NCBI RefSeq assembly: GCF_023657445.1
Contig: NZ_JAGTWY010000001.1
Span: forward strand, 1,736,001-1,800,000
DNA length: 64,000 nt
Direction of reading: 5' to 3'
Source: Marinobacter sediminum
GTDB lineage: Bacteria; Pseudomonadota; Gammaproteobacteria; Pseudomonadales; Oleiphilaceae
Both the position numbers and the translations under genes were made by a program. The notes below the pieces were generated by a model that saw only the letters and a list, made by a program, of their open reading frames with translations, did no database searches and was not told where the DNA came from. Every line of letters begins with the position of its first letter. Positions within the stretch are counted from its first letter, which is position 1. Positions 19,908-30,196 of this stretch are shown in pieces.

Positions 19908-21944
19908 ATGACGCAAGCGAGTTCAAAGCAACAGCGCGATATTCTGGTCACCAGCGCCCTTCCCTATGCCAACGGCCCCATCCATCTGGGTCATTTGCTG
20001 GAATACATTCAGACCGACATCTGGGTGCGCTATCAGAACATGCGTGGCCAGAACTGCTATTACGTTTGCGCCGATGATGCCCACGGCACCGCTATTATGC
20101 TTCGTGCCGAGCGGGAAGGCATCACTTCCGAACAGCTTATCGATCGTATCCGCGAGGAGCATCAGCAGGATTTTGCCGGTTTCCATATCCGCTTCAATAA
20201 TTACTACACCACCCACTCGGAAGAAAACCGTCAGTTCTCCGAGTACATCTACCGTCAGTTGCAGGAAAACGGGCACATTGCCACGCGCAAGATCACCCAG
20301 TCCTTCGACCCGGAAAAGAACATGTTCCTGGCGGACCGCTTTATCAAGGGCACCTGCCCGAAGTGTAAGACCGAGGACCAGTACGGTGATAACTGTGAAG
20401 CCTGCGGTGCGACTTACACCCCGGCGGAACTGATAAACCCGCGCTCGGCGGTGTCGGGCGCCACACCGATAGAGAAAGAATCGGAGCATTACTTCTTCAA
20501 GCTGCCCGATTTCGCGGATTTCCTGGCCAACTGGACTCGCAGCGGCACCCTGCAGCCACAGGTTGCCAACAAGCTGGCCGAGTGGCTGGACGCCGGTCTG
20601 CAGGAGTGGGATATCAGCCGCGACGCACCCTACTTTGGCTTTGAGATTCCGGATGCGCCCGGCAAGTACTTCTACGTCTGGCTGGACGCACCCATTGGCT
20701 ACCTGGCCAGCTTCAAGAACCTCTGTAACCGCGAGGGCATCGATTTCGAACATTTCTGGAAAGCCGACTCCACCGCCGAGGTGTATCATTTCATCGGCAA
20801 GGACATCATCAATTTCCACGCCCTGTTCTGGCCGTCCATGCTGCATGATGCCGGCTTCCGGACGCCTACTGCAGTCTGGGCCCACGGTTTTGTGACCGTG
20901 AACGGCAAGAAAATGTCCAAGTCCCGCGGCACCTTTATTATGGCCCGCACCTACCTGGACCACCTGAACCCAGAATATCTGCGCTACTACTTCGCCGCCA
21001 AGCTCACCGGCGGCGTGGACGACATGGACCTGAACCTCGACGACTTTGCCGCCCGGGTAAACTCGGATCTGGTAGGCAAGGTAGTCAATATCGCCAGCCG
21101 CAGTGCGGGCTTTATCACCAAGCGATTTGACGGCCAGCTGGGACAGGTCACTGAACATGACAAGCTCAAGGAATTCGTTGATGCCGGCAAGGAGATCGAG
21201 GAGTTCTACGAGACCCGCGAATTCGGCCGCGCGATGCGACGGATCATGGAGCTGGCAGATATCGCCAACCAGTACGTCAATGACGAGCAGCCCTGGGTAA
21301 TCGCCAAGCAGGAAGATCAGGACGAGAATCTGCAAGCCATCTGCACCAACGCGATCAATATGTTCCACCTGCTGATGACTTACCTGACACCGGTATTGCC
21401 AAAGACCGCTGAGGCATCTGAGGCATTCCTGAATGCCAGCCTGGACTGGAACAATCGTGCCCAGCGCCTCGAGAACCACGGCATCAACAAGTTCAAGCCG
21501 CTGATGAGCCGGGTAGACATGGCCCAGATCGAGAAGATGCTGGACGCCTCCAAAGAGGAGGAGCTACCCGCAGCGACTGGCCAGCCGGCAGAGGCGGCCA
21601 ACCTGGAACCGGTGGCTGATGAGATAGAATTCAGCGATTTCGCGAAAACAGACCTCCGGGTCGCTAAAATTATCAAAGCGGAACATGTCGAAGGCGCCGA
21701 CAAGCTTCTTCGCCTTACACTTGATATAGGGCATGGCGAACGTAACGTGTTTGCTGGTATCAAGTCAGCCTACAAGCCGGAAGATCTGGAAGGTCGCCTC
21801 ACCGTGATGGTCGCCAACCTGAAACCCCGGAAGATGAAATTCGGTATGTCGGAAGGCATGGTTCTGGCGGCAGGCCCGGGGGGCAAAGAGATCTTTATCC
21901 TGTCTCCAGACTCCGGCGCCACGCCCGGCATGCGAATCATGTAA
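19908..21944 (+). CDS. metG: Methionine--tRNA ligase
   Basis: Charges initiator and elongator tRNA-Met. The 678-residue protein contains the HIGH-type motif [15 protein letters not shown] and a zinc knuckle ([18 protein letters not shown]). It also has the KMSKS loop ([12 protein letters not shown]), the helical anticodon domain, and a C-terminal EMAPII-like tRNA-binding domain ([20 protein letters not shown] to the end) that makes the dimer. The open frame runs 53 codons further upstream, but the true start is the ATG at 19908 (MTQASSKQ), preceded by AAAGG and matching homologue lengths. Confidence 0.97.
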   Translation: MTQASSKQQRDILVTSALPYANGPIHLGHLLEYIQTDIWVRYQNMRGQNCYYVCADDAHGTAIMLRAEREGITSEQLIDRIREEHQQDFAGFHIRFNNYYTTHSEENRQFSEYIYRQLQENGHIATRKITQSFDPEKNMFLADRFIKGTCPKCKTEDQYGDNCEACGATYTPAELINPRSAVSGATPIEKESEHYFFKLPDFADFLANWTRSGTLQPQVANKLAEWLDAGLQEWDISRDAPYFGFEIPDAPGKYFYVWLDAPIGYLASFKNLCNREGIDFEHFWKADSTAEVYHFIGKDIINFHALFWPSMLHDAGFRTPTAVWAHGFVTVNGKKMSKSRGTFIMARTYLDHLNPEYLRYYFAAKLTGGVDDMDLNLDDFAARVNSDLVGKVVNIASRSAGFITKRFDGQLGQVTEHDKLKEFVDAGKEIEEFYETREFGRAMRRIMELADIANQYVNDEQPWVIAKQEDQDENLQAICTNAINMFHLLMTYLTPVLPKTAEASEAFLNASLDWNNRAQRLENHGINKFKPLMSRVDMAQIEKMLDASKEEELPAATGQPAEAANLEPVADEIEFSDFAKTDLRVAKIIKAEHVEGADKLLRLTLDIGHGERNVFAGIKSAYKPEDLEGRLTVMVANLKPRKMKFGMSEGMVLAAGPGGKEIFILSPDSGATPGMRIM

Positions 21945-21970
21945 CCCGTGAGCGAGGCAGAGCAGCTCCG

Positions 21971-22552
21971 ATGACAGAGTATTTGCTGATACTGGTCAGT
22001 ACGATCCTGGTCAACAACTTCGTGTTGGTTCAGTTCCTGGGCCTGTGCCCCTTTATGGGCGTGTCCGGGAAGCTGGAAACCGCCATGGGCATGTCCCTGG
22101 CGACCACCTTTGTGCTGACGCTGTCTTCGGTCTGCAGTTATCTGGCTTACACCTATCTGCTGGCCCCCCTGGATCTGGCATTCCTGAAGACCATCACATT
22201 CATTCTGGTCATTGCCGTGGTCGTCCAGTTCACGGAAATGGTGGTCCGCAAAACAAGCCCCCTGCTCTATCGGGTGCTGGGAATATTCCTGCCCCTGATC
22301 ACAACGAACTGCGCTGTGCTTGGCGTCGCACTTCTTAACCTGAACAAAAACAATAACTTCGTTGAATCTGTACTCTACGGTTTCGGTGCCGCTGCCGGCT
22401 TCTCGCTGGTACTGGTGCTGTTCGCTGCGATGCGCGAACGCATTGCCGTGGCCGACGTCCCGGTCTCTTTCCGCGGCGCAGCCATTGGTATGGTAACCGC
22501 AGGGTTGATGTCACTGGCGTTTCTGGGCTTTACCGGCCTGGTCAGCGTTTAA
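21971..22552 (+). CDS. rsxA: Electron transport complex subunit RsxA/RnfA
   Basis: Membrane subunit of the Rsx/Rnf ferredoxin:NAD oxidoreductase, which moves electrons across the inner membrane with ion translocation and in E. coli also keeps SoxR reduced. The 193-residue protein has six hydrophobic segments. Its conserved [18 protein letters not shown] and [14 protein letters not shown] regions hold the cysteines that bind a 2Fe-2S cluster shared with RsxE. First gene of the six-gene rsxABCDGE cluster, 26 bases after metG on the same strand. Confidence 0.97.
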   Translation: MTEYLLILVSTILVNNFVLVQFLGLCPFMGVSGKLETAMGMSLATTFVLTLSSVCSYLAYTYLLAPLDLAFLKTITFILVIAVVVQFTEMVVRKTSPLLYRVLGIFLPLITTNCAVLGVALLNLNKNNNFVESVLYGFGAAAGFSLVLVLFAAMRERIAVADVPVSFRGAAIGMVTAGLMSLAFLGFTGLVSV

Positions 22553-22567
22553 CGGAGGCGCGCTTTT

Positions 22568-23146
22568 ATGTGGACAGGCATTATTATCGCCGTTCTGGTC
22601 ATGCTGGCCCTTGCCCTGGTCTTCGGCGGATTGCTGGGCTTTGCGTCGGAACGGTTCAAAGTCGAAGGCAACCCGCTGGCGGACCAGATTGACGCGTTGC
22701 TGCCGCAAACCCAGTGCGGCCAGTGTGGTTTTCCCGGCTGTCGGCCCTACGCCGAATCTATCGCCGAGGGCGGCCCTATCAATAAGTGCCCACCGGGTGG
22801 TGAGTCCACTATCAAGGCGCTGGCGGATCTGCTTGATATCGAACCCCAGCCGCTGGATGCAGAGCATGGCGTCGAGCAGGCCAAGCGGGTCGCGGTGATC
22901 CGGGAGGATGAGTGCATCGGCTGCACCAAATGTATTCAGGCATGCCCGGTTGACGCAATCCTTGGCGCGGCCAAGCACATGCACACAGTTATTGAAAGCG
23001 AGTGCACCGGATGTGACCTCTGCGTTGAGCCCTGCCCCGTCGACTGCATTGACATGGTAACGGTTGAGCCCGACATCCGTACCTGGACCTGGACGCCACC
23101 AGAACCCGGCATTATCGCCACCGACCGTCAGGGAGCCAGCGCCTGA
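22568..23146 (+). CDS. rsxB: Electron transport complex subunit RsxB/RnfB
   Basis: Iron-sulfur subunit of Rsx/Rnf that feeds electrons into the membrane complex. The 192-residue protein has an N-terminal membrane anchor ([20 protein letters not shown]). A four-cysteine domain follows ([15 protein letters not shown] with a later KCPPGG), then two ferredoxin-type 4Fe-4S motifs ([16 protein letters not shown] and [16 protein letters not shown]). All cluster cysteines are present. Its TGA overlaps the ATG of rsxC (TGATG), indicating coupled translation. Confidence 0.97.
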   Translation: MWTGIIIAVLVMLALALVFGGLLGFASERFKVEGNPLADQIDALLPQTQCGQCGFPGCRPYAESIAEGGPINKCPPGGESTIKALADLLDIEPQPLDAEHGVEQAKRVAVIREDECIGCTKCIQACPVDAILGAAKHMHTVIESECTGCDLCVEPCPVDCIDMVTVEPDIRTWTWTPPEPGIIATDRQGASA

Positions 23147-24966
23147 TGAGTCAATTGTGGGATTTTGCCGGCGGTGTCCATCCGGCCGAGAACAAGCATC
23201 AATCTACAGCCCGCCCGATTCGCACTGCCGGCATCCCGGATCATCTGGTGCTGCCATTGCAGCAGCACATCGGTGAACCGGCCGAAGCAATTGTCACCGC
23301 CGGTGACCGGGTGCTCAAAGGCCAGAAGATAGCCGACGTAACCAATGGCATGGGTGTGCCTGTCCACGCCCCCACCTCCGGCATCATCGAAAACATTACC
23401 GACTTACCGGTCCCACACCCGTCAGGCATGAATGACCGGTGTATTACCCTGAGGCCGGATGGCGAGGACCAGTGGCTACCACTCAACCCCGTCAGCGACT
23501 ACCGCAAACTGGATCGGGACGAGGTGCTGGCCATCATCCGGGATTCGGGTTTATCCGGGATGGGCGGCGCCGGCTTTCCAACCAACATCAAGTTGCGCCC
23601 GCCCCGGGATCGCAAGGTCAGCACCCTGATCCTCAATGGTGCCGAGTGCGAGCCCTACATCACTGCCGATGACATGACCATGCGGGAGAAGGCAGAGGAA
23701 GTTGTGGCCGGCCTCAAGGTAATGGCCTGGATTCTGCGCCCCGAGCGCTGCGTAATAGCTATTGAAGACAACAAGCCTGAAGCCGCAGAAGCCATGCGCG
23801 TGGCCACCGAAGGCACACAGATCCAGCTGGCGATTATTCCAACCAAATACCCTTCCGGGGGTGAAAAACAGCTCATTCAGATCCTTACCGGGATGGAAGT
23901 GCCCAGCGGTGGTATTCCTGCGGACATTGGCGTGATGTGCCAGAACATCGGGACGGCCGTTGCCGTCTCCCAGGCTGTCTTTGAGGGCAAGCCGCTGATT
24001 TCCCGGATTGTCACAGTTACAGGTGAAGCCGTTAGGGAGCCCGGGAATTTCGAGGTCCTGATCGGTACCCCGATCGAGTACCTGCTGGAGAAGGCCGGGC
24101 TTCAGGCTGACAAGGCAAATCGACTGGTACTGGGCGGCCCCATGATGGGCTATACCCTCAAGACGACTGCAGTTCCTGTCATCAAGACCAGCAACTGCTT
24201 GATCGCTGCCACGGCCAGCGAGCTGCCCGCACCACCACCTGAGCAGCCCTGCATTCGCTGTGGCGAGTGCGCTGAGGTTTGCCCCATGGAACTGCTGCCC
24301 CAGCAGCTTTTCTGGCATTCCAAAGCCTCGGAGTTTGAAAAAGCGGAACACCTGAACCTGTTTGATTGCATCGAATGCGGCGCCTGTTCTTACGTCTGCC
24401 CCAGTTCGATTCCACTGGTGCAATACTACCGCTACGCCAAAGGTGAAATTCAGGTTCAGAAAGCCGAGCAGCTGAAATCTGACCGGGCCAGGGAACGCTT
24501 TGAAGCCCGCCAGGCTCGCCTTGAACGGGAGCAGCAAGAAAAAGAACAGCGCCGCAAGGACAGGGCTAAAGCCGCGGCTGAGGCCCAGTCGAAGAAGAAG
24601 GCGGAAGCCGAGAAAGCCGCCACAGAGGGCGATGCGACTGACGAGCGAGCGAGCAAGGCCGCGCTGGTTGAGCAGGCCCTTGCCCGCAAAAAGTCCAAAG
24701 TGGACGCTACGAAGGCAGAAACCGCAGAACCGGTCCGCGAAAAACCCGACATCGAGACTCTGGAAAAGCAGCTCCAGCAGGCGCAGTCCAAACTCGAAAC
24801 CATGCAAGGGATGCTGGACGACGCCAAAACGCAGCAGGCCGATAATGTGGACAAACTGGAACGGGCGGTCGCCAAGAACCATGACAGAGTAAAGCGAGCG
24901 GAAGATGCCTTGACGGATGCCCGTAACCAGCAGGCAAACCAGACCGAATCCCAGTCAACCGAATAA
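23146..24966 (+). CDS. rsxC: Electron transport complex subunit RsxC/RnfC
   Basis: Peripheral NADH/FMN-binding subunit of Rsx/Rnf, related to the Nqo1/NuoF fold. The 606-residue protein has a GMGGAGFPTNIKL glycine loop, NGAECEPYITADD, and two 4Fe-4S motifs (CIRCGECAEVCPMELLPQ and CIECGACSYVCPSSIPLV). The C-terminal ~150 residues are an Ala/Lys/Glu/Gln-rich charged helix likely to form a coiled coil. That tail is usual in gammaproteobacterial RsxC and varies in length; here it is shorter than in E. coli (740 residues in total). Confidence 0.96.
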   Translation: MSQLWDFAGGVHPAENKHQSTARPIRTAGIPDHLVLPLQQHIGEPAEAIVTAGDRVLKGQKIADVTNGMGVPVHAPTSGIIENITDLPVPHPSGMNDRCITLRPDGEDQWLPLNPVSDYRKLDRDEVLAIIRDSGLSGMGGAGFPTNIKLRPPRDRKVSTLILNGAECEPYITADDMTMREKAEEVVAGLKVMAWILRPERCVIAIEDNKPEAAEAMRVATEGTQIQLAIIPTKYPSGGEKQLIQILTGMEVPSGGIPADIGVMCQNIGTAVAVSQAVFEGKPLISRIVTVTGEAVREPGNFEVLIGTPIEYLLEKAGLQADKANRLVLGGPMMGYTLKTTAVPVIKTSNCLIAATASELPAPPPEQPCIRCGECAEVCPMELLPQQLFWHSKASEFEKAEHLNLFDCIECGACSYVCPSSIPLVQYYRYAKGEIQVQKAEQLKSDRARERFEARQARLEREQQEKEQRRKDRAKAAAEAQSKKKAEAEKAATEGDATDERASKAALVEQALARKKSKVDATKAETAEPVREKPDIETLEKQLQQAQSKLETMQGMLDDAKTQQADNVDKLERAVAKNHDRVKRAEDALTDARNQQANQTESQSTE

Positions 24967-24987
24967 CCCAATTCAGGCCCGACATTC

Positions 24988-26040
24988 ATGGCATTTGTTC
25001 AACAGTCGTCACCCCATGCCCACAATGCCCGCCCCACCTCGCGGGTCATGCTCTGGGTGGTCATTGCCGCATTACCGGGTCTGCTGGCTCAGACACTGTT
25101 CTTCGGCTGGGGCAACCTGATCAATGTGGTCTGGTGCATTGCGGTGGCGCTGGCCTCGGAAGCGGCCATCCTGGGGCTGCGAAAAAAACCGGTGGCGTTC
25201 TTTCTCAAGGACAACACGGCTGCGGTTACCGGCCTCCTGCTCGGCCTTTCCCTGCCCCAATTCGCGCCTCTATGGGTATCCGCCATCGCCGTGATTTCTG
25301 CCATTGTCGTTGCCAAGCAACTCTACGGCGGTCTCGGCTCCAACCCGTTTAATCCGGCGATGGTAGGCTATGCCCTGGTGCTCATTTCCTTCCCGGTTGC
25401 CATGACCACCAACTGGGCTGAGCCGGCCCTGCTCTGGAAGAACGCACCGGGATTTGGCGAAACCCTCACGACCATTGCTTCCGCCAAGCAAACCGCGGTG
25501 GATGCCTGGACCATGGCCACTCCACTGGATGAGTATAAGCACAAAATTGCCAGACACACGGCCGAGGAAGTGCTCAGGCATCCCACCTTCGGCAATGGCA
25601 TTGCCCGGGGTTGGGAATGGGTCAGTGCGGCATTTCTCGCCGGAGGACTGCTCCTGTTATTCCTCAGGATCATCACATGGCACATTCCGGCAGGTTTTCT
25701 GGCCGGGCTCACCATCATGAGTCTGGCTTTCGGTAACAATGCAGATCAATATGCGCCGGTATCGCTTCACCTCCTGGCCGGTGGCACCATGCTCGGAGCC
25801 TTCTTTATTGCCACCGATCCGGTTTCCGCTGCGACCAGTCACCAGGGCAAACTGATCTACGGTGCGGGCATCGGAATCCTCATCTATCTGATCCGGACCT
25901 GGGGCAACTATCCGGACGCAGTCGCTTTCAGTGTTCTGCTAATGAACTTTGCAGTGCCATTCATTGATCACTACACACCACCCAGAACCTATGGCCATCA
26001 CAAGGCACGCCGGGGTATAACGGGCAGGAATCAAGGGTAA
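24988..26040 (+). CDS. rsxD: Electron transport complex subunit RsxD/RnfD
   Basis: Integral membrane flavoprotein subunit of Rsx/Rnf. The 350-residue protein has about nine to ten membrane helices, the [18 protein letters not shown] segment and the flavin site [11 protein letters not shown], whose Thr is expected to carry covalent FMN. Family members also contain riboflavin. Length matches E. coli RsxD (352). It lies between rsxC and rsxG with short spacers, and AGG-type ribosome sites precede the ATG only weakly. Confidence 0.96.
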   Translation: MAFVQQSSPHAHNARPTSRVMLWVVIAALPGLLAQTLFFGWGNLINVVWCIAVALASEAAILGLRKKPVAFFLKDNTAAVTGLLLGLSLPQFAPLWVSAIAVISAIVVAKQLYGGLGSNPFNPAMVGYALVLISFPVAMTTNWAEPALLWKNAPGFGETLTTIASAKQTAVDAWTMATPLDEYKHKIARHTAEEVLRHPTFGNGIARGWEWVSAAFLAGGLLLLFLRIITWHIPAGFLAGLTIMSLAFGNNADQYAPVSLHLLAGGTMLGAFFIATDPVSAATSHQGKLIYGAGIGILIYLIRTWGNYPDAVAFSVLLMNFAVPFIDHYTPPRTYGHHKARRGITGRNQG

Positions 26041-26043
26041 ACT

Positions 26044-26745
26044 ATGGCAGCACTTGCACAGTCAATCCGTCGCAGCGCCATTGGTCTTGGTCTGTTTGCC
26101 GTGATCACCGGGGGTACCATTGCCGTTACCCAGGCCTTCACCGAGCAGCGGATCCAGGAACAGGCAGCCCGGGCCGAGGCCAAGGCTCTGTTCGAGATCA
26201 TTCCCGAAAGTGCCCACGACAACGATCTGCTGAAGGACACGGTTCAGCTTCCTGACAGCGACCGACTTGCAACCGAGGGGCCGCTGACCGTCTGGGTTGC
26301 CCGCCGCAGTGGCCAGCCGACCGGTATGATCATCCCCGTTATTGCTCCCGACGGCTATTCCGGGAGTATCCGGCTACTCGTCGGGGTAGACATGCAGGGT
26401 AAAATTCTGGGAGTACGGGTAACCAGTCACAAGGAAACCCCGGGACTGGGAGATCGCATCGAAACCAAGAAGTCAGACTGGATCCTGAGCTTTGTCGGGC
26501 GTTCACTGGGCAATCCTCCGAATCGGGAGTGGAACGTCAAGAAAAACGGAGGGGAGTTCGACCAGTTTACCGGAGCCACAATCACGCCCCGGGCGGTTGT
26601 CAAAGCAGTGCACAAGGCCCTGATTTACTTCCGCAAGAACCGACAGGCTATCCGCGAGCGTCTCAACGAAGCCCCACAACCTAGAGACAAGGCACTTTCT
26701 CCGGAATCCATTGCCGGTGAATCGACCAGTTCGGAGCATTCATAA
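26044..26745 (+). CDS. rsxG: Electron transport complex subunit RsxG/RnfG
   Basis: Periplasm-facing FMN subunit of Rsx/Rnf with one N-terminal membrane anchor (about residues 10-32). The 233-residue protein carries the FMN_bind domain with [15 protein letters not shown] and the covalent flavin motif [12 protein letters not shown], in which Thr is flavinylated by ApbE. Three bases separate it from rsxD and two from rsxE, so all are one transcript. The C-terminal ~25 residues are variable. No apbE gene is in the window. Confidence 0.96.
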   Translation: MAALAQSIRRSAIGLGLFAVITGGTIAVTQAFTEQRIQEQAARAEAKALFEIIPESAHDNDLLKDTVQLPDSDRLATEGPLTVWVARRSGQPTGMIIPVIAPDGYSGSIRLLVGVDMQGKILGVRVTSHKETPGLGDRIETKKSDWILSFVGRSLGNPPNREWNVKKNGGEFDQFTGATITPRAVVKAVHKALIYFRKNRQAIRERLNEAPQPRDKALSPESIAGESTSSEHS

Positions 26746-26747
26746 TC

Positions 26748-27464
26748 ATGGCCACCAAAACCTCAAAAGAAATAATACGTGACGGGTTGTGGAGCAATAA
26801 CCCGGCCCTGGTTCAGGTACTCGGGCTTTGCCCTCTCCTCGCAGTTACCAGCACCGTCGTTAACGCTGTTGGTCTTGGCCTGGCGACACTGATGGTTCTC
26901 ATGGGCTCGAATCTTGCCGTGTCGCTGATCCGGAATTTCGTCAGCGAATCCGTTCGGCTGCCCGCTTTCGTGATGATCATCGCGTCGTTCGTCACCTGCG
27001 CCGAATTACTGATGCAGGCTTTCACCTATGAGCTGTACCAGATTCTCGGCATTTTTATCCCGCTCATCGTGACCAACTGCGCCATCCTCGGACGTGCCGA
27101 TGCATTTGCCTCACGAAATGCACCAGGGCCCGCGTTGCTTGACGGTGCCATGATGGGACTGGGCTTCCTGTTGGTTCTCATCGTGCTGGGTGGCATGCGT
27201 GAGCTCATCGGCCAGGGCACCCTGTTCGTGGACATGAACCTTCTGCTTGGCCCCATGGCCGCTGACTGGGTTGTCAGCCCCTTCGAAAACTATCCGGACA
27301 TGCTGTTCATGGTTCTGCCACCCGGCGCCTTTATTGGGCTTGGCTTGCTCATTGCGCTCAAGAACAGTATCGACAATCACCTGGCAGAACGGAAAAAAGC
27401 CGTCGAACAGTCGCCCGTTACACCTGGCAACAAGCGGGTGCGCGTGACTGGTCACGTTTCCTGA
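26748..27464 (+). CDS. rsxE: Electron transport complex subunit RsxE/RnfE
   Basis: Membrane partner of RsxA in Rsx/Rnf. The 238-residue protein has six hydrophobic helices, with [18 protein letters not shown] and [17 protein letters not shown] containing the cysteines that hold the shared 2Fe-2S cluster. ATG follows rsxG by two bases. It completes rsxABCDGE in the standard order, followed by nth as in E. coli. NqrD of the sodium-pumping NADH dehydrogenase is the closest relative, but the neighbours settle the identity. Confidence 0.96.
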   Translation: MATKTSKEIIRDGLWSNNPALVQVLGLCPLLAVTSTVVNAVGLGLATLMVLMGSNLAVSLIRNFVSESVRLPAFVMIIASFVTCAELLMQAFTYELYQILGIFIPLIVTNCAILGRADAFASRNAPGPALLDGAMMGLGFLLVLIVLGGMRELIGQGTLFVDMNLLLGPMAADWVVSPFENYPDMLFMVLPPGAFIGLGLLIALKNSIDNHLAERKKAVEQSPVTPGNKRVRVTGHVS

Positions 27465-27492
27465 CTCGCAGGCAAGGTAGCTTTAAAAGCCA

Positions 27493-28131
27493 ATGAACAA
27501 GCTAAAACGAATCGAAATCTTCAGCCGGCTGCGGGATGCAAACCCTAACCCCACAACCGAGCTGAACTACTCCACAGCGTTCGAGTTGCTCATCGCGGTC
27601 ATACTTTCCGCCCAGGCCACGGACGTAGGCGTCAACAAGGCTACGGACAAACTCTTTCCCGTGGCCAATACACCAGATGCCATTCTGGCACTCGGTGTAG
27701 ACGGGCTGAAGGAATACATCAAAACCATCGGCCTGTTTAACAGCAAGGCAGAGAACGTGATCAAGACCTGCCGTATTCTCATTGAGAAACATGGCAGCCA
27801 GATACCCGAAAAACGGGAAGAACTTGAGGCACTGCCCGGTGTCGGGCGGAAAACAGCAAATGTGGTCCTGAACACTGCTTTTGGCCATATGGCGATGGCC
27901 GTTGACACCCACATTTTCCGTGTTTCAAACAGGACCGGAATAGCGCCTGGAAAGAACGTTCTGGAAGTGGAAGACCGACTGATGCGACTGGTACCCAAAG
28001 AATTCCTGCTGGACGCCCATCACTGGCTGATCCTCCACGGTCGATATACCTGCACCGCCCGCAAACCGAAATGCGGTGCGTGCATCATTGAGGACCTGTG
28101 TGAATTCAAACAAAAGCGGGATTATCTGTAG
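27493..28131 (+). CDS. nth: Endonuclease III
   Basis: Base-excision-repair glycosylase/AP lyase for oxidised pyrimidines. The 212-residue protein shows the helix-hairpin-helix LPGVGRKTANVVLNTAFG with its catalytic Lys, the catalytic Asp in AMAVDTHIFRVSNR, and the C-terminal 4Fe-4S site (CTARKPKCGACIIEDLC, with cysteine spacing C-x6-C-x2-C-x5-C). Length equals E. coli Nth. It is the last gene of the rsx operon and is followed by a strong terminator. Confidence 0.97.
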   Translation: MNKLKRIEIFSRLRDANPNPTTELNYSTAFELLIAVILSAQATDVGVNKATDKLFPVANTPDAILALGVDGLKEYIKTIGLFNSKAENVIKTCRILIEKHGSQIPEKREELEALPGVGRKTANVVLNTAFGHMAMAVDTHIFRVSNRTGIAPGKNVLEVEDRLMRLVPKEFLLDAHHWLILHGRYTCTARKPKCGACIIEDLCEFKQKRDYL

Positions 28132-28171
28132 TCTTCGTTGCTGAAAGGGCAGCACTCTCTGACTTCCAATG

Positions 28172-28205
28172 CAGAAAAGCCGGCGATAAAACGCCGGCTT
28201 TTCTG
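28172..28205. terminator. Bidirectional intrinsic terminator after nth
   Basis: Perfect 14-bp stem (CAGAAAAGCCGGCG at 28172-28185, complement at 28192-28205) with loop ATAAAA. AAAA and TTTT tracts are built into the stem ends, so it should work for nth on the plus strand and the chalcone-isomerase-like gene on the minus strand. The same core recurs at 28946-28978. Confidence 0.85.
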
Positions 28206-28222
28206 GCTGCGGAGCCCGAGAA

Positions 28223-28798
28223 CTATCTCTGGCCCAGCATCTTCTCTTTCAGGTCCTCCTGGGCTGGCTTGTCGGAGAGCCAGATGCCGAACAAAGCCTT
28301 CTTGAATGCCAGGTCACCAACGGTGTCCTTGAGGTCACCGTTCTTCAGCACCTTCACACCTACGCCTGGCAGATACACAAGATCAAAAACGTCGCCTTCC
28401 TTGATCTCGGCCTTGAAAACATTCATGAACTGATCAACATCGTCCTGAATCGCAGCCATGTTACCGTTGGTGGACGCCTCAAAACCCTCCAGGGTGGCTT
28501 CGCTCATGCGGTCACTGGTGATCATGCCGGAGATGATATGCAGAGTAATGGCCTGTGGTTCATCCGCATTGATTACTGCCTCCCCGTCATCAATCGTTTC
28601 TGGCACATAGAGGCCACCCACGTACAGATCCATAAACCATTTTGACCGAGTACCAGCGCCATTGAGCTTGAGCTCGGTGTCCATCGCAGAATAGGATTCG
28701 GGAACATTCACGCCTTCTACAGTCAGCGCAGAGACCGGCGCAGACAGTGCCGCCGCCATAGCCAGAGAGGCAAAACAGGTTGAGAGAGCCTTCTTCAT
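28223..28798 (-). CDS. Chalcone isomerase-like exported protein
   Basis: A 191-residue exported protein with the chalcone-isomerase-like fold found in many proteobacteria. In bacteria these are not flavonoid enzymes and may bind fatty acids or other small ligands. The signal peptide is clear (MKKALSTCFASLAMAAALSAPVSA, in part, cleaved near residue 24). The mature part carries VEGVNVPESY, LNGAGTRSKWFMDLYVGGLYVP, and LALFGIWLS-like KKALFGIWLSDKP near the end. The start at ATG 28798 fits the signal peptide. It is a single-gene unit placed between two almost identical terminator hairpins. Confidence 0.8.
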   Translation of the reverse strand: MKKALSTCFASLAMAAALSAPVSALTVEGVNVPESYSAMDTELKLNGAGTRSKWFMDLYVGGLYVPETIDDGEAVINADEPQAITLHIISGMITSDRMSEATLEGFEASTNGNMAAIQDDVDQFMNVFKAEIKEGDVFDLVYLPGVGVKVLKNGDLKDTVGDLAFKKALFGIWLSDKPAQEDLKEKMLGQR

Positions 28799-28945
28799 AG
28801 TCCTTTCCTTTTCGATCATTATTATTTATGTGTTTCATTCGTCACCGGGCTTCGACACCCTTATCCCCGCCCGGTCGAGGCATTCTAACAACGACGAGGG
28901 AGTGGCCGGCGCAACCTGGTTCTCATTTGCAGAGATACTGAAACA

Positions 28946-28978
28946 GAAAAGCCGGCGAAGTTGCTTCGCCGGCTTTTC
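28946..28978 (-). terminator. Intrinsic terminator after rpoS
   Basis: Perfect 15-bp stem (GAAAAGCCGGCGAAG at 28946-28960, complement at 28964-28978) with a 3-base loop. It lies just downstream of the rpoS stop and, read on the minus strand, ends in CTTTTC followed by a U-poor tail. It shares its outer 12 bases with the terminator at 28172-28205. Confidence 0.8.
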
Positions 28979-29000
28979 GATCGGAAAGGTAATAAAAGCG

Positions 29001-29996
29001 TTACTTGAACAGCAGGTTTCCGGACAGCCCTTCTTTCTCCAGAATTTCCCGCAGGCGACGCAGGGCCTCTACCTGGATCTGACGGACACGCTCACGGGTC
29101 AGGCCGATTTCCTGGCCTACCTCTTCCAGCGTACTGACCGGATAACCCCTCAGGCCAAAGCGACGGGACAACACCTCTTGCTGCTTTTCGCTGAGTTGGT
29201 CAATCCACTTTTCAAGGCAGGAACACATGTTGTTGTCCTGCAACAGATCGGCAGGATCTGACGCTCCTTCATCCGCCACCGTGTCCAGCAGAGATTTCTC
29301 ACCACCGGTACCGATCGGGGTATCCATGGAGGCAACACGTTCATTGAGGCCAAGCATGCGTTTTACATCCGCAACAGGCTTGTCCACCATACGCGCGATT
29401 TCTTCGGCCGAGGGCTCATGATCCAGCTTCTGGGTCAGCTCTCGGGCGGCGCGAAGATACAGGTTCAGTTCCTTCACTACATGAATCGGTAGCCGGATAG
29501 TCCGCGTTTGATTCATGATCGCGCGTTCAATGGTCTGACGAATCCACCAGGTCGCGTAGGTTGAAAAACGGAACCCACGCTCGGGATCAAACTTCTCAAC
29601 TGCACGAATAAGGCCCAGGTTGCCTTCCTCAATCAGGTCCAGAAGGGTCAGCCCCCGATTGACATAGCGTCTTGCAATCTTGACCACCAGACGCAGATTA
29701 CTTTCAATCATGCGCTTGCGTCCGGATTCCTCGCCCTTACGAGCCAGACGAGCGAAATAAACCTCTTCTTCCGGTGTCAGAAGCGGCGAAAAACCGATTT
29801 CGTTGAGATAAAGCTGTGTGGCGTCCAGCTGTTTCTGGCTTGTAAAATAACGCCCCTGGGTAGGAATACCTTCTTCCGATTCGGCTGCTTCACCGGTTGA
29901 AGTCTTTTCAACCTTGTCTTCAGCCAGTATTTGAGTCTCAGACTCTTCCACATCCTCGACACGATCGATAATGATCTCTTCTTGCTCTGCTGACAT
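29001..29996 (-). CDS. rpoS: RNA polymerase sigma factor RpoS (sigma-38)
   Basis: Stationary-phase and general-stress sigma factor. The 331-residue protein has an acidic N-terminus, then region 1.2 ([17 protein letters not shown]), region 2 ([59 protein letters not shown]), region 3 and region 4 ([20 protein letters not shown]). The RpoS-specific [15 protein letters not shown] region and placement after nlpD separate it from RpoD. I chose the ATG at 29996 because AGGCGGGG precedes it. An ATG 21 codons upstream lacks a ribosome site and overlaps the structured leader. Expected to be controlled also at translation and by proteolysis. Confidence 0.95.
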   Translation of the reverse strand: MSAEQEEIIIDRVEDVEESETQILAEDKVEKTSTGEAAESEEGIPTQGRYFTSQKQLDATQLYLNEIGFSPLLTPEEEVYFARLARKGEESGRKRMIESNLRLVVKIARRYVNRGLTLLDLIEEGNLGLIRAVEKFDPERGFRFSTYATWWIRQTIERAIMNQTRTIRLPIHVVKELNLYLRAARELTQKLDHEPSAEEIARMVDKPVADVKRMLGLNERVASMDTPIGTGGEKSLLDTVADEGASDPADLLQDNNMCSCLEKWIDQLSEKQQEVLSRRFGLRGYPVSTLEEVGQEIGLTRERVRQIQVEALRRLREILEKEGLSGNLLFK

Positions 29997-30140
29997 CTGT
30001 CTTGCCCCGCCTCTCAATAATCCTGGATTTTGTCCGTTACTTCTTGTTATTTCGGACATTCTTCGTACTCGTACTTTTTTTCTTCAGGACATTTGCTGTT
30101 TGGCCGGTTACTCCCGTAACCGTTTTTGTTTTTTTAACGC
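29997..30140 (-). promoter_or_regulatory. Structured rpoS leader
   Basis: Between nlpD and rpoS the mRNA strand contains an A-rich run (AAAAAAACAAAAAC, 30136-30123), a 7-bp hairpin (CGGTTAC/GTAACCG, 30105-30122) and a second small hairpin (TGTCCG/CGGACA, 30031-30058) before the AGGCGGGG ribosome site. Such A-rich single strands suit Hfq binding, and rpoS leaders are known to be Hfq/sRNA targets in enterics; here that role is inferred only. Confidence 0.4.
30105..30135 (+). terminator. Plus-strand intrinsic terminator within the rpoS leader
   Basis: CGGTTAC, loop TCCC, GTAACCG, then TTTTTGTTTTTTT: the form of a Rho-independent terminator on the plus strand. No plus-strand gene precedes it for over 2 kb (nth ends at 28131 with its own terminator). 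It could therefore end an antisense RNA to the 5' part of rpoS, or be a hairpin of the rpoS leader that only looks like a terminator from the other strand. Confidence 0.4.
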
Positions 30141-30196
30141 GGTGTGTCTGTCAGTGCCGGTTTGTGAGGGGTAACAGCATCCAGGCTGCTTCTTCG

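Noticed and set aside
19923..21479. Long minus-strand open frame of 518 codons opposite metG
   Set aside because: It lies antisense within metG in a phase-locked frame, has no domain pattern, and metG is certain.
23551..24882. Minus-strand open frame of 443 codons opposite rsxC
   Set aside because: Shadow of the GC-rich rsxC frame; its Phe/Leu-rich translation comes from Lys/Glu/Gln codons of the sense strand.
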